Source: Clostridiaceae bacterium
GTDB taxonomy: Bacteria > Bacillota > Clostridia > TANB77 > CAG-508
Assembly: GCA_021771025.1 (NCBI GenBank)
Contig: JAETPW010000002.1
Span: 97,169 to 161,168, forward strand
DNA length: 64,000 nt
Reading direction: 5' to 3'
A program made the position numbers and the translations under genes. The notes under the pieces are model-generated. The model was given only the letters and a program-made list of their open reading frames with translations, did no database searches and was not told the DNA's origin. Below are positions 9,748 through 18,371 of this stretch, piece after piece (the stretch's first letter is position 1; every line of letters begins with the position of its first letter).

Positions 9748-9841
9748 CTTTCATTTCTCCTTTTTCTTTTTATTTAGGTTTTATGGCAGAACCTATAACC
9801 CTGCTTTTTTAAGTATACTATTTTTTGTTTTTATTTAATCC

Positions 9842-10714
9842 TTAGTTTTTACTTTTACTTCTCACGTATTGAATGGCTTGTAAACCGGCCGTAGCCCCCT
9901 CATATACTGCCTTACAAACTTGAAGTAGTCCTCCTGTGCAATCTCCACAAGCATAAATTCCGGGAATATTGGTTTCCATTTTTTCGTTAACCACAATGGT
10001 GTTTTGTTTGGTTAAAATGCCTAATTTTTTGGCTAATTCTGTTCCTCCTGCTACCCCTTGGGCAACAAAAATACCGTCCATTTCTAAACTAGTATCGTCT
10101 TGAAATCTTACTTCTCTTACTCGATTTTCCCCTTTGATTTCTTGGATTGGCTTGGTGTTAATTTCTACGTTATTTGCCCTAAATTCAGGGGCTTTTTCAC
10201 CATTGGTTAAAATCGTAATTTGATCAGCAATGGCCAATAACTCATTGGTTTCTGCTAAAGCATAGTTTCCATTTCCGAGTACTGCTACTTTTTTTCCACG
10301 ATAGAAAAATCCGTCACAAATCGCGCAATAGCTAACCCCTTTTCCTTCTAGTTCTTTAATGCCTTTAATTTCTACTTGTTTCTTTTTGTTTCCTAAGGCG
10401 ATGATAACCGTTTTACTCTGATAATCTTGTTTGGTGGTTGAAATTTGAAAACCATTTTCCGTCATTCCTACTTTGATGACTTCTTCTTTTTTTACTTCCA
10501 CTCCTAGATTTTCTGCTTGCTTAATTCCTGTATCGTATAGTTCTTCCCCTGAAATCCCTTGGGAAAATCCATAATAGTTATCGATTTTCACTGCTTTTTC
10601 TAGGTTTGATGTTTCGTGATATAGAATTAATGTTTTTTGATTTGCTCTTTGGGTATACAAACTAGCAGAAATTCCCGCTGGTCCAGCACCAATAATAATA
10701 ACATCATACATCAT
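9842..10714 (-). CDS. trxB: Thioredoxin reductase
   Basis: 290-residue FAD/NAD(P)H-dependent reductase. The FAD-binding motif GAGPAG is at the N-terminus, the redox motif reads CAICDG (usually CATCDG) followed by FFYRGKK, then VLGNGNYA forms the second dinucleotide fold, and ACGDCTGG is near the end. I place the start at 10714 because AAAGGA lies seven bases upstream; the open frame extends 27 codons further without support. It is paired with trxA downstream. Confidence 0.95.
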   Translation of the reverse strand: MMYDVIIIGAGPAGISASLYTQRANQKTLILYHETSNLEKAVKIDNYYGFSQGISGEELYDTGIKQAENLGVEVKKEEVIKVGMTENGFQISTTKQDYQSKTVIIALGNKKKQVEIKGIKELEGKGVSYCAICDGFFYRGKKVAVLGNGNYALAETNELLAIADQITILTNGEKAPEFRANNVEINTKPIQEIKGENRVREVRFQDDTSLEMDGIFVAQGVAGGTELAKKLGILTKQNTIVVNEKMETNIPGIYACGDCTGGLLQVCKAVYEGATAGLQAIQYVRSKSKN

Positions 10715-10812
10715 TAAGATATCCTTTCTTTTTGAATCATATTCATTTTCTTTTATTTTATGGTTATTTTTTTCATAAGTCAATAACTTTAGCAAAATAT
10801 TTTCTTGCTAGT

Positions 10813-10860
10813 GTTATTAGTTAACACTTTTAGGCGGACTTATTTTTCAAAACTATTAAC
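10813..10860. mobile_element. 48-bp deletion derivative of the MITE family
   Basis: The sequence starts GTTATTAGTTAACACTTTTA and ends GGCGGACTT...CTATTAAC. These match the left and right ends of the 246-bp elements at 12999 and 20772 with the whole hairpin and core removed. It is flanked by TTGCTAGT (10805-10812) and TTGCTATT (10861-10868), a 7/8 match to an 8-bp target duplication. It lies between trxB and the divergent membrane gene. Confidence 0.7.
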
Positions 10861-10909
10861 TTGCTATTTCTATTTTATCATGATATATTCTTATTAAGGA
10901 GTGATCATT

Positions 10910-11710
10910 ATGTGGAAAAAAATTAAATCATTCTACCATGAAAATAAAAAAAGTACACTCACATTGTACTTTATTTTACGAATCTTAGTCATTATCAGTT
11001 TAATTATGCAAATTCTACATCAAAATTGGGCAAATGCTTTTCTCTGTATTTTGACCCTTATCTTATTTACCATTCCCTATTTTATCGATAAAACATTCAA
11101 AATTTCATTACCTAATGTTTTGGAATCAATTATTCTACTTTTCATCTTTTCAGCAGAAATATTAGGCGAAATTCAAAACTTTTATGGTATTTTTAAGCAT
11201 TGGGATACCATACTTCATACCTTAAATGGATTTTTATGTGCAGCAATTGGCTTTTCCTTAATTGATATTTTAAATCGAAATGAAAAATTCCATATTCAAT
11301 TGTCCCCTATCTTTGTTGCTTTAGTTGCTTTCTGTTTTTCTATGACAGTTGGTGTTTTGTGGGAATTTGTTGAATTTGGTGCTGATCAATTTTTACAAAC
11401 GGATATGCAAAAAGATCGCATTATATCATCTGTTTCTACTGTTACTTTAAATCCTGAGGGGAAAAATGTACCTGTTGTTTTGAATGAAATTGAAGAAACT
11501 ACTATAGTTAGTCATAACAATGATGGTAACCTAGTAAACACTACCATTGAAAAAGGATACCTAGATATTGGCTTACAAGATACAATGAAAGATCTTTTGG
11601 TTAATTTTATTGGGGCAGTAGTCTTTTCTCTTATTGGACTACTCTACATTAAAAATCGTGACAAATATTCTTTTGCGGAAAACTTTATTCCTACTTTGCA
11701 CGATAATTAG
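10910..11710 (+). CDS. Multi-pass membrane protein, YjdF/DUF2238-like
   Basis: 266 residues. Four or five hydrophobic segments fill the first ~150 residues; motifs HWDTILHTLNGFLCAAIGF and GVLWEFVEFGADQF recall the YjdF/DUF2238-type membrane proteins. A hydrophilic stretch (~165-225) precedes a last helix (LLVNFIGAVVFSLIGLLYI). The start at 10910 follows AAGGAGTGATCATT; an in-frame GTG nine bases upstream is less well spaced. Function is unknown. It is transcribed away from trxB and ends in its own terminator. Confidence 0.7.
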   Translation: MWKKIKSFYHENKKSTLTLYFILRILVIISLIMQILHQNWANAFLCILTLILFTIPYFIDKTFKISLPNVLESIILLFIFSAEILGEIQNFYGIFKHWDTILHTLNGFLCAAIGFSLIDILNRNEKFHIQLSPIFVALVAFCFSMTVGVLWEFVEFGADQFLQTDMQKDRIISSVSTVTLNPEGKNVPVVLNEIEETTIVSHNNDGNLVNTTIEKGYLDIGLQDTMKDLLVNFIGAVVFSLIGLLYIKNRDKYSFAENFIPTLHDN

Positions 11711-11717
11711 TAAAATA

Positions 11718-11766
11718 GCTTTGGTATTTTTTCCCTCCCAGTAGTTAAGAATCATACCAAAGCTTT
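11718..11766. terminator. Terminator between membrane gene and metK
   Basis: An 11-bp inverted repeat AGCTTTGGTAT/ATACCAAAGCT is followed by TTTTTT on the plus strand. A-rich flanks on the other side mean it may also stop metK transcription. Confidence 0.8.
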
Positions 11767-11796
11767 TTTCGTATGTGTTTGATGAATAAAATTTTT

Positions 11797-12906
11797 TTAC
11801 CAATTCATTATTTTCTCCCAAGGTAAGTTGTCTTTTCCGAAATGTCCATAGTTAGTGGTTTTTGAATATATTGGTTGTTTAAGGGCTAAGTATTTGATAA
11901 TTCCTTCTGGTGTTAAGTCAAATTTTTCACGAATATCTTTTACTAGTTCTTCTTCTGTTTTCTTTCCTGTTCCAAAAGTGTTTACCCATATAGATAGTGG
12001 TTCTCTCATTCCAATGGCATAAGACACTTGAATTTCGCAGGCTTTAGCTAGCCCATTGGCTACCATATTTTTAGCAATATGTCTTAACATATAGGCAGCT
12101 GAGCGGTCTACTTTGCTTGGGTCTTTTCCTGAAAAAGCCCCTCCTCCATGCCTACTGTATCCTCCATAGGTATCCACAATGATTTTTCTTCCGGTTAATC
12201 CTGTGTCTCCTAAAGGTCCTCCAATTACAAAACGTCCTGTTGGATTGATGTAGATATTGGTTTTTGGGTCCATCATTTCGGCGGGAATTACCGTTTTTAT
12301 CACTTTTTCCATTAAGTCTTTTTTTAGTTGTTCCATCAATGTTTCTTCTGTATGTTGGGTTGAAATTAAGATGGTTTCAATTCGTTTCGGTCTATTATTT
12401 TCATATTCTACGGTTACTTGCGTTTTTCCATCTGGGCGAATATAGGGAATTTCTTCTTTTTTTCGTACTTCTGTCAAGCGTTTTGCTAGGCGATGTGCCA
12501 TTTCTAAAGCATATGGCATATAATTATCAGTTTCATCACAAGCATAGCCAAACATAATTCCTTGGTCTCCTGCCCCTCCAACATCAACTCCCATGGCAAT
12601 GTCTGGGCTTTGCCTTGTGATGTTGATGTGCACTTCGCAATTACGATAGTCAATATCAGTTTGACTATTATCAAAACCAATCTCACGGATTGTGTCTCTT
12701 ACCATTTCTTCCACATTAATACTCGCATTTGAGGTAATTTGCCCTGCTATCGTAATCGTATTTTTAGAAGCAAAGGTTTCTACTGCGACTCTTGATTCTT
12801 TATCCTGTTTCATACATTCATCTAATATTCGATCTGAGATCGTATCACACAATTTATCGGGATGCCCCTCTGTTACACTCTCTGAGGTAAAATAGTAATG
12901 TTCCAT
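11797..12906 (-). CDS. metK: S-adenosylmethionine synthetase
   Basis: Makes S-adenosylmethionine from methionine and ATP. The 369-residue protein starts [18 protein letters not shown], with the hallmark [12 protein letters not shown] and the phosphate loop GGGAFSGKD. It is slightly shorter than the usual ~390 residues, with a short C-terminus, but all conserved blocks are present. A TTGAAT-17-TATAGT promoter sits just upstream. No SAM riboswitch is visible in the short leader, and a MITE is inserted about 30 bp behind the promoter. Confidence 0.97.
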   Translation of the reverse strand: MEHYYFTSESVTEGHPDKLCDTISDRILDECMKQDKESRVAVETFASKNTITIAGQITSNASINVEEMVRDTIREIGFDNSQTDIDYRNCEVHINITRQSPDIAMGVDVGGAGDQGIMFGYACDETDNYMPYALEMAHRLAKRLTEVRKKEEIPYIRPDGKTQVTVEYENNRPKRIETILISTQHTEETLMEQLKKDLMEKVIKTVIPAEMMDPKTNIYINPTGRFVIGGPLGDTGLTGRKIIVDTYGGYSRHGGGAFSGKDPSKVDRSAAYMLRHIAKNMVANGLAKACEIQVSYAIGMREPLSIWVNTFGTGKKTEEELVKDIREKFDLTPEGIIKYLALKQPIYSKTTNYGHFGKDNLPWEKIMNW

Positions 12907-12940
12907 TTATCTTCCTTCTTTCTCTAAATTCTCTTGCCCT

Positions 12941-12969
12941 ACTATATACCATTTTTCTAAAAAATTCAA
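12941..12969 (-). promoter_or_regulatory. metK: metK promoter
   Basis: Minus-strand -35 TTGAAT (12964-12969) and -10 TATAGT (12941-12946) are separated by 17 bp. The -10 box ends about 35 bp before the metK ATG, so the leader is too short for a riboswitch. Confidence 0.65.
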
Positions 12970-12998
12970 CTCTATTTTTAACGTTACTCTGAAATTAT

Positions 12999-13244
12999 GT
13001 TACTAGTTAAGACTTTTACTCTAAATTAGCTCTGAACCAAAGTTATCTGTGTATTTTCCAGATAAATTTACATCCGACAGTTCCCTAAGACCCGCGTCAG
13101 GCTTAAAACCCGATAACAGGCTTCTTTGTTAGGGACTTAAGGGTTTTAAAACGACTCTGCTATGGAGGATTAAATTTATCTGGAAAATACACAGATAACT
13201 TTGGTTCAGAGCGGACTTATTCCTCAAAACTTTTAACTAGTAAC
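12999..13244. mobile_element. MITE-like element, copy 1 (246 bp, complete)
   Basis: Perfect 12-bp terminal inverted repeats GTTACTAGTTAA/TTAACTAGTAAC are flanked by the 8-bp direct repeat GAAATTAT at 12991-12998 and 13245-13252. Inside are two perfectly complementary 42-nt arms (13029-13070 and 13171-13212) around a 100-nt core. In the core TTAAAACCC (13103) can pair with GGGTTTTAA (13141). It encodes no protein. It fills the 435-bp gap between metK and the DUF308 gene. Confidence 0.85.
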
Positions 13245-13248
13245 GAAA

Positions 13249-13283
13249 TTATTAGTTAATCGTTTTGAGCGATAAGTTCGTCA
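13249..13283. repeat. Fragment of a second MITE end, inverted
   Basis: Directly next to copy 1, TTAGTTAATCGTTTTGAGCG and the following bases resemble the reverse complement of the right end of the element (CTAGTTAAAAGTTTTGAGG). This suggests copy 1 inserted at the edge of an older copy. Confidence 0.5.
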
Positions 13284-13293
13284 TTTTGAGCAA

Positions 13294-13332
13294 CAAAAAA
13301 CCAGTTTTCTTAAGAGAAAAACTGGTTTTTTG
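13294..13332 (-). terminator. Terminator of the DUF308 gene
   Basis: The stem AAAAAACCAGTTTT/AAAACTGGTTTTTT lies just after the stop codon of the 13342-13884 gene, with a T-run on the minus strand. Confidence 0.8.
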
Positions 13333-13341
13333 TCTATGTTT

Positions 13342-13884
13342 TTAATCATCTAAATCTAAATAATTTTTTACTTTTTTGATAAAAATTCCTCTAGTAATCA
13401 AATCAAGTACGGCATAAATGATAATGATTGTTCCTACCATTTGTATAGCTAATGTATTGCTTACTAAAATCACAATACCAGCAATAATCATCAACATAGC
13501 ACAAATTACCGTTGTTGTCCAATAACCTGATTTTACTTGTTTCCAAGCAAGTGATGTTTGGAAATTCATGATACCAGAACCGATGATCCATACTCCTAAG
13601 ATAATTCTAAAAATCGCTGAAATTAAATCTGAACAAAATAAAATCACTACTCCAAAAACAACAGCAATCAAGGCCATCGTTAGTAAATAATCTTCTTTGT
13701 CTTTACTAGTAAAATAATCCATTAATTTCAAAAATCCCATAATAACGAATATCATTCCTAATAAAATAGAAATCATAGACATTATTTCGGTTGGTTTGGC
13801 GATAAGTAATGCTCCAAAAATGATGAATACAATGGAGATTAAAAGATCAGCCCAACTTGCTCTTTTTAAAAAACGTTCAAACAT
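13342..13884 (-). CDS. DUF308 (HdeD-like) membrane protein
   Basis: 180 residues with six hydrophobic segments in the two-fold repeated arrangement of DUF308/HdeD proteins; the repeat unit is seen as GALLIAKPTEIMSMISILLG and again near VVILFCSDLISAIFRIILG. The cytoplasmic tail is short and charged (KKVKNYLDLDD). The family's role is poorly known; HdeD is linked to acid resistance in enteric bacteria. The gene stands alone, with its own terminator, and shares the region with the TetR gene about 95 bp upstream on the same strand. Confidence 0.85.
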   Translation of the reverse strand: MFERFLKRASWADLLISIVFIIFGALLIAKPTEIMSMISILLGMIFVIMGFLKLMDYFTSKDKEDYLLTMALIAVVFGVVILFCSDLISAIFRIILGVWIIGSGIMNFQTSLAWKQVKSGYWTTTVICAMLMIIAGIVILVSNTLAIQMVGTIIIIYAVLDLITRGIFIKKVKNYLDLDD

Positions 13885-13979
13885 GTGTATCTCCCTCTCT
13901 TTCTTTCGTATTTGATGACATTATCATATCATATTCGCTAAAAAATGTATAGTATTTTTTGACTTTTTATTCAACATTT

Positions 13980-14588
13980 TCATTTCTCCATTCCACGTTT
14001 CAATATCTCAATCTGCCTGATTAATGACTTCCTCCCTTGCTCTTGATTTACTCGATTCGTAATCACTTCCATGATGTTTGTCCTTACCGCATTAGTTACC
14101 AATTTCATCATTTCTTCTAAATCTTCGTCCTCTACTAAGTTTAATTTTGAACGATCAATGGGAATTTGATGAATAACTAAATGATGAGAATGTGGCATTT
14201 TATGTATTTCGTCGAACAATAATTTATTTTCATTTTTTAATTCTTGCATAACATTTTGACAAAGTTTCATTTCTTCTTTTTGGTGAATTCCTTCAACTAC
14301 ATGGTCAAAAATAGCTATGGCAGTAGTAAATAAATCTCCTTGGTTTTCTTCTAAAAGGTGACGAATTTTTTTCTTTTCTGTTTTCTTAAATTCTTCCATC
14401 ATGTAGGTTATGGCATCTTCTTTGTCGTCAAAATATTGATAAAAACTTCCTCTTGGAATGTTTGCCTCTTCAATTACACGACTAATTGAGGCCTCGGCAA
14501 ATGATACTCGGCTAAATTCCTTTTTTAAGGCTTGTTCTATTTTTCTCTTTTTCTCCTCTGGTAAACGAAAAAACGTCTCTTTAGGCAT
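13980..14588 (-). CDS. TetR/AcrR-family transcriptional regulator
   Basis: 202 residues. The N-terminal helix-turn-helix is clear (SFAEASISRVIEEANIPRGSFYQYFDDKEDAITYM), and the C-terminal ~130 residues are a helical ligand-binding domain without recognisable specificity. An inverted repeat between its promoter and start codon is a likely self-operator. The natural target could include the DUF308 membrane gene downstream on the same strand. Ligand unknown. Confidence 0.9.
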   Translation of the reverse strand: MPKETFFRLPEEKKRKIEQALKKEFSRVSFAEASISRVIEEANIPRGSFYQYFDDKEDAITYMMEEFKKTEKKKIRHLLEENQGDLFTTAIAIFDHVVEGIHQKEEMKLCQNVMQELKNENKLLFDEIHKMPHSHHLVIHQIPIDRSKLNLVEDEDLEEMMKLVTNAVRTNIMEVITNRVNQEQGRKSLIRQIEILKRGMEK

Positions 14589-14612
14589 AGGATCACCTCA
14601 CTAATTATCCAT

Positions 14613-14666
14613 AATGACACCACGTCATTTTTTCCTATTATACTACTTTTATTTTTGTTCTGTCAA
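14613..14666 (-). promoter_or_regulatory. Promoter and putative operator of the TetR gene
   Basis: The minus strand carries TTGACA (14661-14666), an 18-bp spacer and TATAAT (14637-14642). Just downstream is the perfect inverted repeat AATGAC-ACCAC-GTCATT (14613-14629), a position expected to block transcription when bound. Self-repression is inferred. Confidence 0.65.
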
Positions 14667-14703
14667 TTACGCTATTTTGTCCCTATTTTACCGTTTTGTT
14701 CTT

Positions 14704-14765
14704 GGGGAATTTTTTACTAGGGAAATTTCTTATAGGGAAGAAAAGGGCGTCCCCCTTTTTCCCTC
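14704..14765. repeat. REP-like palindrome, GGGCGTCCCC family
   Basis: The sequence contains ACTAGGGAAATT...GGGAAGAAAAGGGCGTCCCC, shared with intergenic sites near 32.6, 58.9 and 62.5 kb. This copy has lost most of its second arm. Confidence 0.6.
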
Positions 14766-14826
14766 TTTTTCTCTTTGTTTCTCAGAAAACAAAAAATAGC
14801 ACTTGGTGAAGTACTACTTTCTCATT

Positions 14827-15018
14827 TTACGCATTTTCAGTTTCTTTTTTTGCTACAACTTCTTTTCCGTTGTAATATCCACAATTACTGCAAACTCTGT
14901 GTGGCATGATTGGTTCATGACAGTGTGGACAAGTAGCAAAGTTTGGCTCTTCTTTTTTCCAAGTTGAACGTTTTGCGTGTGTTCTTGCTTTTGACCATCT
15001 TCTTTTTGGTTGTGCCAT
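14827..15018 (-). CDS. rpmF: Ribosomal protein L32
   Basis: 63-residue large-subunit protein. The N-terminus MAQPKRRWSKARTHAKRS is typical, followed by a CPHC...CSNC zinc ribbon, so this is the zinc-binding form. The acidic tail KKETENA is ordinary. It stands alone here, without the YceD/DUF177 partner often found upstream. Confidence 0.96.
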   Translation of the reverse strand: MAQPKRRWSKARTHAKRSTWKKEEPNFATCPHCHEPIMPHRVCSNCGYYNGKEVVAKKETENA

Positions 15019-15112
15019 TTTTATCCCTCCTTGTTTAGATACAGGTATATATCTTTCCTTTTCTTCTTTATTGTCACTATAAGATTATACAAGTATTTTT
15101 TGCATTTGTCAA

Positions 15113-15676
15113 CTAGTTGCCGACAATATTTTTGGTACCGCAATATTTTTGGTATAATTGTTTCACATTTTTCTTGGTTAATACGGGATCGATGCCTTTT
15201 TGGCTTACTTGTGTCATAAAGTCAGTAATTAATAATTTAATTTTTTCATTAGCCATGATTTTCTTTTTTTCTTTTTCCCAGTAACTTAATTCATATTCTT
15301 TTGTCCATTTCTTTCCTTGATAAACAATTCCTGCTGCTAATTTGTCACATAACATTTCTGCTAAATAGGGGTATGGCATGATTGGTGTTTGTTCTGGTGC
15401 TGTTAAATCAACCCAATATTCGTGGTGATGTTTATTTCTTCCTTTATGGTGTAACCATGCTTCTGAATATCCTTTTTTACGTTTACAATCAGAGATTGGT
15501 GAGTGATCTCCGTTAAAGTATTTTATACTTTCTCCAAATTCAGTGGGCGAATATTTGGATAGGTCATGAACTAGCCCTCTCCATGGTTCTCCTACTTTTA
15601 AGCATAAACGAAATACCACCCATTTGTGTTTGGTGATTAAGCAAAAATGTTTGATGATTCTTTGTGCTAAATTCAT
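15113..15676 (-). CDS. DUF5662 family protein (HD-like)
   Basis: 187 residues. Conserved histidine and acidic residues are spaced as in DUF5662: HKWVVF, LVHDLSKYSPTEFGES and WLHHKGRNKHHHEYWVD. The pattern looks like a metal-dependent hydrolase of the HD type, but no reaction is established. It is a single gene with no operon partner, and its upstream region is a low-complexity T-rich repeat. Confidence 0.85.
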   Translation of the reverse strand: MNLAQRIIKHFCLITKHKWVVFRLCLKVGEPWRGLVHDLSKYSPTEFGESIKYFNGDHSPISDCKRKKGYSEAWLHHKGRNKHHHEYWVDLTAPEQTPIMPYPYLAEMLCDKLAAGIVYQGKKWTKEYELSYWEKEKKKIMANEKIKLLITDFMTQVSQKGIDPVLTKKNVKQLYQKYCGTKNIVGN

Positions 15677-15710
15677 TTCTTTTTTCTCCTTTATGGTACT
15701 AGCTGGTTAT

Positions 15711-15910
15711 TTTGAGTTATTTCTACTATTTCTACTATTTCTACTATTTCTTCTATTTTGGTTATTTCTAGTTATTCTTACTATTTCCGCTGGTTTGTGG
15801 TTATTCTTATTATTTCTGCTGATTTCTGGCTATTTGTAGTTGTTATTCTTACCTTTCTGCTGATTTCTGGTTATTTCTAGTTGTTATTCTTACCCTTCTG
15901 CTGATTGGTA
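15711..15910. repeat. Degenerate T-rich tandem repeats
   Basis: The unit TATTTCTAC recurs several times from 15715, grading into longer units of ~40 bp built on TTATTCTTACC, TTTCTGCTGATT and TCTGGTTATT. It fills most of the 393-bp gap between the DUF5662 gene and asnB. No open frame or array of constant spacers is present, so it is not CRISPR. Confidence 0.6.
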
Positions 15911-16069
15911 TTTATCTTTGTTTATTTTCTAGCCCAATTATATCAAATCATCTGAAAAAATCAAGCACATTTTTTGCTTTTTTGCATATACTACTTAGAG
16001 TTAATTTGTTCCTTTATTCTTATTTTTTAGAATAAGGAATGGAAATGGTGAAAGGAGATTTGTCGTTTT

Positions 16070-17919
16070 ATGTGTGGTTTTGTTGGGTTTGTTGATTATA
16101 AAAAAGATTTGACGAAAGAAAAAACGATTTTAGAAAATATGAATCAAACGTTAAGTAAGCGAGGTCCTGATGAGTGTGGTGTTTACTCTGCACCTCATGT
16201 AGGGTTAGCTCATCGAAGGTTGATTGTCATTGATCCTGTTCGGTGGTAAACAACCGATGATGGAGTCCTTTTCTGATGGTGATTATGTTTTGGTGTATAA
16301 TGGTCAATTGTATAATACAGAAGAACTTCGTGAGGAATTAGTAAGTCATGGTTATACGTTTAACGGTCATTCTGATACAGAAGTTTTGCTGAAAAGCTAT
16401 TTGCATTATGGCGAAGAAGTGGTTCATCATTTGAATGGTATTTTTGCTTTTGCGATTTGGAATCCAAGGCAGGAATCGTTATTTTTAGCGCGTGATCATT
16501 TTGGGGTTAAACCTTTATTTTATACCCTATGCGAGGGCACTTTGTTATTTGCTTCTGAATTAAAAGCTTTGTTTGTTTATCCAGGAGTCGAAAAAGTAAT
16601 TGATGATCAAGGCATAGGAGAATTGTTTGGTATCGGCCCTGCTCACACTCCTGGTACTACTGTTTTTCGTCATATTTATGAATTAAAACCTGCTCACTTG
16701 GCTGTTTTTAATCGTTCTGGTTTTCATGATGAGCGTTATTGGAAATTAGTTTCTAAGCCTCATGTGGATTCGTTTGAGAAAACTTGCGATACCGTTGAAC
16801 ATTTATTAGCCGATTCTATTACTAGGCAATTGGTTTCTGATGTTCCATTATGTACTTTTCTTTCAGGTGGTTTAGATTCTAGTATCATTACTAAATATGC
16901 TTCTGATTATTGTGTGAATAAAGGATTACCTCCTTTGGATACGTATTCGATTGATTATGTGGATAATGATAAAAATTTTGTTAAAAGTGATTTTCAGCCA
17001 AATTCTGATCAGCATTATATTGATATTATGACAAATGCACTTCACACCAATCATCATTCGATTGTGATTGATACCCCAGAGCTTGCTAATAGCTTAGAAG
17101 ATGCTATGATTGCCCGTGATATGCCGGGAATGGCAGATATTGATTCTTCTCTTTATTTGTTTTGCCAGCGTGTTAAACCGGAAATGACGGTTTCTTTGAC
17201 GGGTGAATGTGCTGATGAAATTTTTGGAGGTTATCCTTGGTTTTTCCGTGAAGATGCACTAACTAGTGGAACTTTTCCTTGGTCAATTGCTGTTTCGGAG
17301 AGGCAAAATTTGTTACACCCAGAAATAAGTAAGCAAGTTCATTTGAAAGAATACATTGATTATCGTTATCAAGAGAGTTTATCTGAGGTGGATATTTTGC
17401 CAGTTGATTCTCCTGAAACAGCGGAAAAAAGGAAAATATCGTATTTGACGTTAACGTGGTTTATGCAGACTCTTTTGGATCGTTCTGATCGTATGGCTAT
17501 GGCTAATGGGTTTGAACTTCGTGTTCCTTTTTGTGATTATCGCTTAGCTGAGTATGTATGGAATATTCCTTGGGAAATGAAGGCTTTGCATGGACGTGAA
17601 AAAGGTTTGCTTCGTCATATTGCGGAAAAGATTTTGCCTGAGGAAATTGTAAAGAGAAAAAAATCACCTTATCCTAAAACACATAATCCTACTTATTTAG
17701 CGAAAGTGAAGGATATGTTTGGTAAGGTACTTTCTGATAAAAATGCGCCTATTCGTGATTTACTTAATGTTCCTTATTTGGAAGAAATTTTGGCTACTGA
17801 TGGTAAAGCTTTTAGTAGGCCTTGGTTTGGGCAATTGATGACCCGGCCCACAGCTGATGGCTTATCTTTGTCAGGTGAATATGTGGCTGGAGAGGTATCA
17901 GCCTAAAATTGAATGGTAA
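16070..17919 (+). CDS. asnB: Asparagine synthase (glutamine-hydrolysing), two +1 shifts at CGG codons
   Basis: Makes asparagine from aspartate, glutamine and ATP. The start ATG at 16070 follows AAAGGAGA; Cys2 of MCGFVGF is the glutaminase nucleophile, and LSGGLDSS is the synthetase PPi loop. The reading frame is broken twice. At 16241 the codons GTT CGG lead to TAA at 16247, but skipping one C gives ...DPVGGKQPM, the family sequence. At 17844, ACC CGG CCC would end in an unrelated tail, whereas skipping C gives MTGPQLMAYLCQVNMW and ends at 17919. With both shifts the protein has about 615 residues, normal for AsnB/AsnO. A terminator follows directly. Real decoding is inferred; otherwise this is a pseudogene with two like-placed insertions. 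Confidence 0.85.
16241..16243 (+). other. asnB: +1 frameshift site 1 in asnB (in-frame CGG, codon 58)
   Basis: Frame 0 reads GTT CGG TGG TAA. Omitting the C gives GTT GGT GGT AAA, which continues into the conserved GGKQPM block. The shifted codon is Gly. Confidence 0.8.
17844..17846 (+). other. asnB: +1 frameshift site 2 in asnB (in-frame CGG)
   Basis: Frame 0 reads ACC CGG CCC ACA and then a non-homologous 19-residue tail. Omitting the C gives ACC GGC CCA CAG, encoding the conserved MTGPQ motif and a normal AsnB C-terminus. Confidence 0.85.
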
Positions 17920-17927
17920 AATGGTAA

Positions 17928-17953
17928 AGAGGTCACAATGCGACCTCTTTTTG
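17928..17953 (+). terminator. asnB: asnB terminator
   Basis: The stem AGAGGTC/GACCTCT with a 7-nt loop and TTTTT begins nine bases after the shifted-frame stop at 17919. Its position fits the frameshifted end of asnB. Confidence 0.85.
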
Positions 17954-17957
17954 TTTT

Positions 17958-18242
17958 TTATCTTACTATCAATAGTACGCATCCTCTTCTTGGAACCGCA
18001 TAATATTCAAGTCCCAAGAAAAGAAAAAAGGCTTCCCAATAATTTTTCCCGTTCTTTCTCTTTATGGGACAATCTGTCATCTTTAAGACATCTATAGATA
18101 CAGAATATACACCTTCTTCTTCAAGTTTAATTGCATTTCTTAATTCCGTACTGTTTTTAAAAAAATTCTCTGCAATTTCTGTATCATTTTTTGTCTCTTT
18201 CACTTCTCCTTTTGGTAATAGTTCTAATAATTCTTTTTTCAT
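17958..18242 (-). CDS. Hypothetical protein, 94 residues
   Basis: I do not recognise the family. The start at 18242 has a GGGAGG five bases upstream; another ATG three bases earlier is too close. The N-terminal half is charged (MKKELLELLPKGEVKETKND), the middle has KNSTELRNAIKLEEEGVYSVSID, and the end is hydrophobic (YWEAFFLFLGLEYYAVP). It lies in the stretch bounded by the two asnB tails, opposite in direction to asnB, and is probably an accessory gene. Confidence 0.5.
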   Translation of the reverse strand: MKKELLELLPKGEVKETKNDTEIAENFFKNSTELRNAIKLEEEGVYSVSIDVLKMTDCPIKRKNGKNYWEAFFLFLGLEYYAVPRRGCVLLIVR

Positions 18243-18371
18243 CATTTCCTCCCGCCATTTGGCTTATGCTTATTAATAGTTTCATTTATATAAACTTATC
18301 TCGATGTTGCTAAGATAAGAGGTTTTTCTACTAAACTCATGCAATTATATTAGCATAATTTCACTAACATT

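Noticed and set aside
12264..12557. Plus-strand open frames inside metK
   Set aside because: No ribosome sites, hydrophobic low-complexity translations; antisense shadows of a conserved gene.
12907..12999. SAM riboswitch upstream of metK
   Set aside because: The promoter leaves a leader of only about 30 bases and no S-box sequences are present.
12999..13244. Simple large transcription terminator
   Set aside because: Terminal inverted repeats with an 8-bp target duplication and same-length copies elsewhere show an inserted element, although the hairpin could also stop transcription.
15711..15910. CRISPR array
   Set aside because: Repeat units are of unequal length, T-rich, and have no unique spacers; no cas genes nearby.
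16224..17906. A separate asnB-like gene starting with TTG at 16224
   Set aside because: The start has no ribosome site and lacks the catalytic Cys2; the true N-terminus is at 16070 and joins at the CGG shift.
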